A stretch of DNA of 64,000 bases from Pseudoips prasinana. Taxonomy: Eukaryota > Arthropoda > Insecta > Lepidoptera > Nolidae. Position numbers and translations under genes: made by a program. Positions 63,311 to 64,000 of this stretch are shown here, piece by piece. Location of the stretch: contig OX621246.1 of assembly GCA_951640165.1 (NCBI GenBank), positions 35,978,501-36,042,500 of the forward strand, in the 5' to 3' direction. Position 1 is the stretch's first letter, and each line of letters begins with the position of its first letter. Below the pieces are notes generated by a model. That model worked only from the letters and a program-made list of their open reading frames with translations, was not told where the DNA came from and did no database searches.

Positions 63311-64000
63311 ATATTACCACTCGATACTTTGAATTGGGAAAGGATGGCTTCCGTTTCAAAATTGCAACATAGAGTATGTATATTTATTTATTTATGAAAC
63401 AAAATCTTAGTTTTGGTTTTATCTCTCACATTCACGCTGTGGAACACATTAATTCTGTTAAGTTCTAGTTTTACATGGTGGCGGTAAAACGTTAAAGAGG
63501 ACTCCTGCAATCGGGGCTATCCCACTCTACGCATACAAATGACAAATTGTATTCAATACTAAACTCGTCCAAATAGAGGTTTGGTTTTTAAGAATATATT
63601 ATTTGTCAAAATCGGTCCACTAACAATGAATAAATAGTTTGGCAGAGGTACAAAAAATAAACCAGAAGAAACCTTCTTTCGACTACGGGTAAAAGCAAGG
63701 ATCTATAACCCCTCAGTAGCGGACTTCAACGATCGAAATACATCAAAATGGTACTTCGCTAGAATCTTTTGACTTTAAAGTAAAAAGCTTTGGAATTTCT
63801 CTACTTTCCGAATAACCACACAATTCCCCCGGCACTCTTCAGTCTTCGAGAAGCACATACCTATATACCTATTTGCATTTTCAGTGAATATACCGACACT
63901 GAACTTATGTTACTCTTATGTTTTCTAGTTAATACCATGATTTCTTGCACATGCGTAAAATAACAAAGAAAATACAGTAAATTAAAGTTGTAACTAATTA

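Overview
The window is AT-rich eukaryotic DNA that looks like intergenic or intronic sequence from a lepidopteran (butterfly or moth). The evidence is the repeat content: tRNA-headed SINEs resembling the butterfly Metulj type, non-autonomous Helitrons with the ends typical of moths and butterflies (5' TC-ACTAATATTATAAA, 3' hairpin then CTAG), 5'-truncated RTE-type LINE tails ending in (ATG)n, and a mariner of the cecropia type. No operon, CRISPR array, genuine tRNA or rRNA gene, or multi-exon host gene could be recognised. The only full-length protein gene is the mariner transposase at 59086-60144 (minus). One small open frame (31797-31934) looks like a secreted peptide or a signal-peptide exon, with low confidence.

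Family labels below are local to this window. SINE-A: tRNA-derived head plus a 3' half containing TAGTACAAGCTCTGC. SINE-B and SINE-C: different tRNA-like heads on a similar 3' half. SINE-D: tRNA head with a long body containing CGGAGAGCACGT. SINE-E: 5S rRNA-derived head with a body sharing that same core. SINE-F and related fragments: single tRNA-like heads. LINE-I, LINE-K: LINE 3' ends. Rep-G, H, J, L: interspersed repeats not assigned to a class. RTE: LINE 3' ends encoding the WGR..GRPPTRW..W tail. MITE: short element with long inverted arms.

Layout. 0-9 kb: hairpin MITEs, an old Helitron split by a SINE, and a SINE split by a Helitron. 9-15 kb: LINE tails, RTE copies with clear target-site duplications, the first 5S-headed SINE, and a GC-rich minisatellite next to a Helitron end. 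15-25 kb: LINE-K, SINE-E, Rep-H, a GTAC-bounded MITE, and a SINE flanked by two copies of a ~312-bp sequence. 25-33 kb: RTE, Helitron, SINE-D and Rep-J copies plus the small secreted-peptide candidate. 33-48 kb: decayed LINE ORFs, nested and head-to-head Helitrons, and a perfect 34-bp palindrome at the end of a truncated LINE. 48-64 kb: more SINEs, two hairpin MITEs sitting in the centre of copy-specific palindromes, a second type of Helitron, and an intact mariner.

Nothing acts as a pathway here. The elements interact by nesting, which gives relative ages: the mariner is younger than the SINE-D it splits, the Helitron at 6343 is younger than its SINE-A host, and the RTE at 47189 interrupts a SINE-D.

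Intervals over about 300 bases where I see no assignable feature: 1-738, 1086-1808, 5352-6090, 6631-7179, 7273-8287, 8411-8930, 10801-11308, 11936-12325, 12692-13084, 14399-14788, 20013-20439, 20963-21361, 21756-22320, 22342-22860, 23040-23394, 24113-24492, 25451-25990, 26726-27194, 27800-28418, 28726-29114, 29201-29540, 30086-30590, 31935-32349, 32896-33337, 35371-36465, 36898-37301, 39746-40184, 40626-41035, 41861-42290, 43683-44081, 44523-44910, 45631-46164, 46595-46974, 49986-50378, 50559-50929, 51481-52126, 52374-52883, 60295-60829, 62166-63186 and 63311-64000. The larger or more notable empty stretches have their own entries. All boundaries were read by eye, and repeat edges are approximate unless terminal motifs or duplications are cited.
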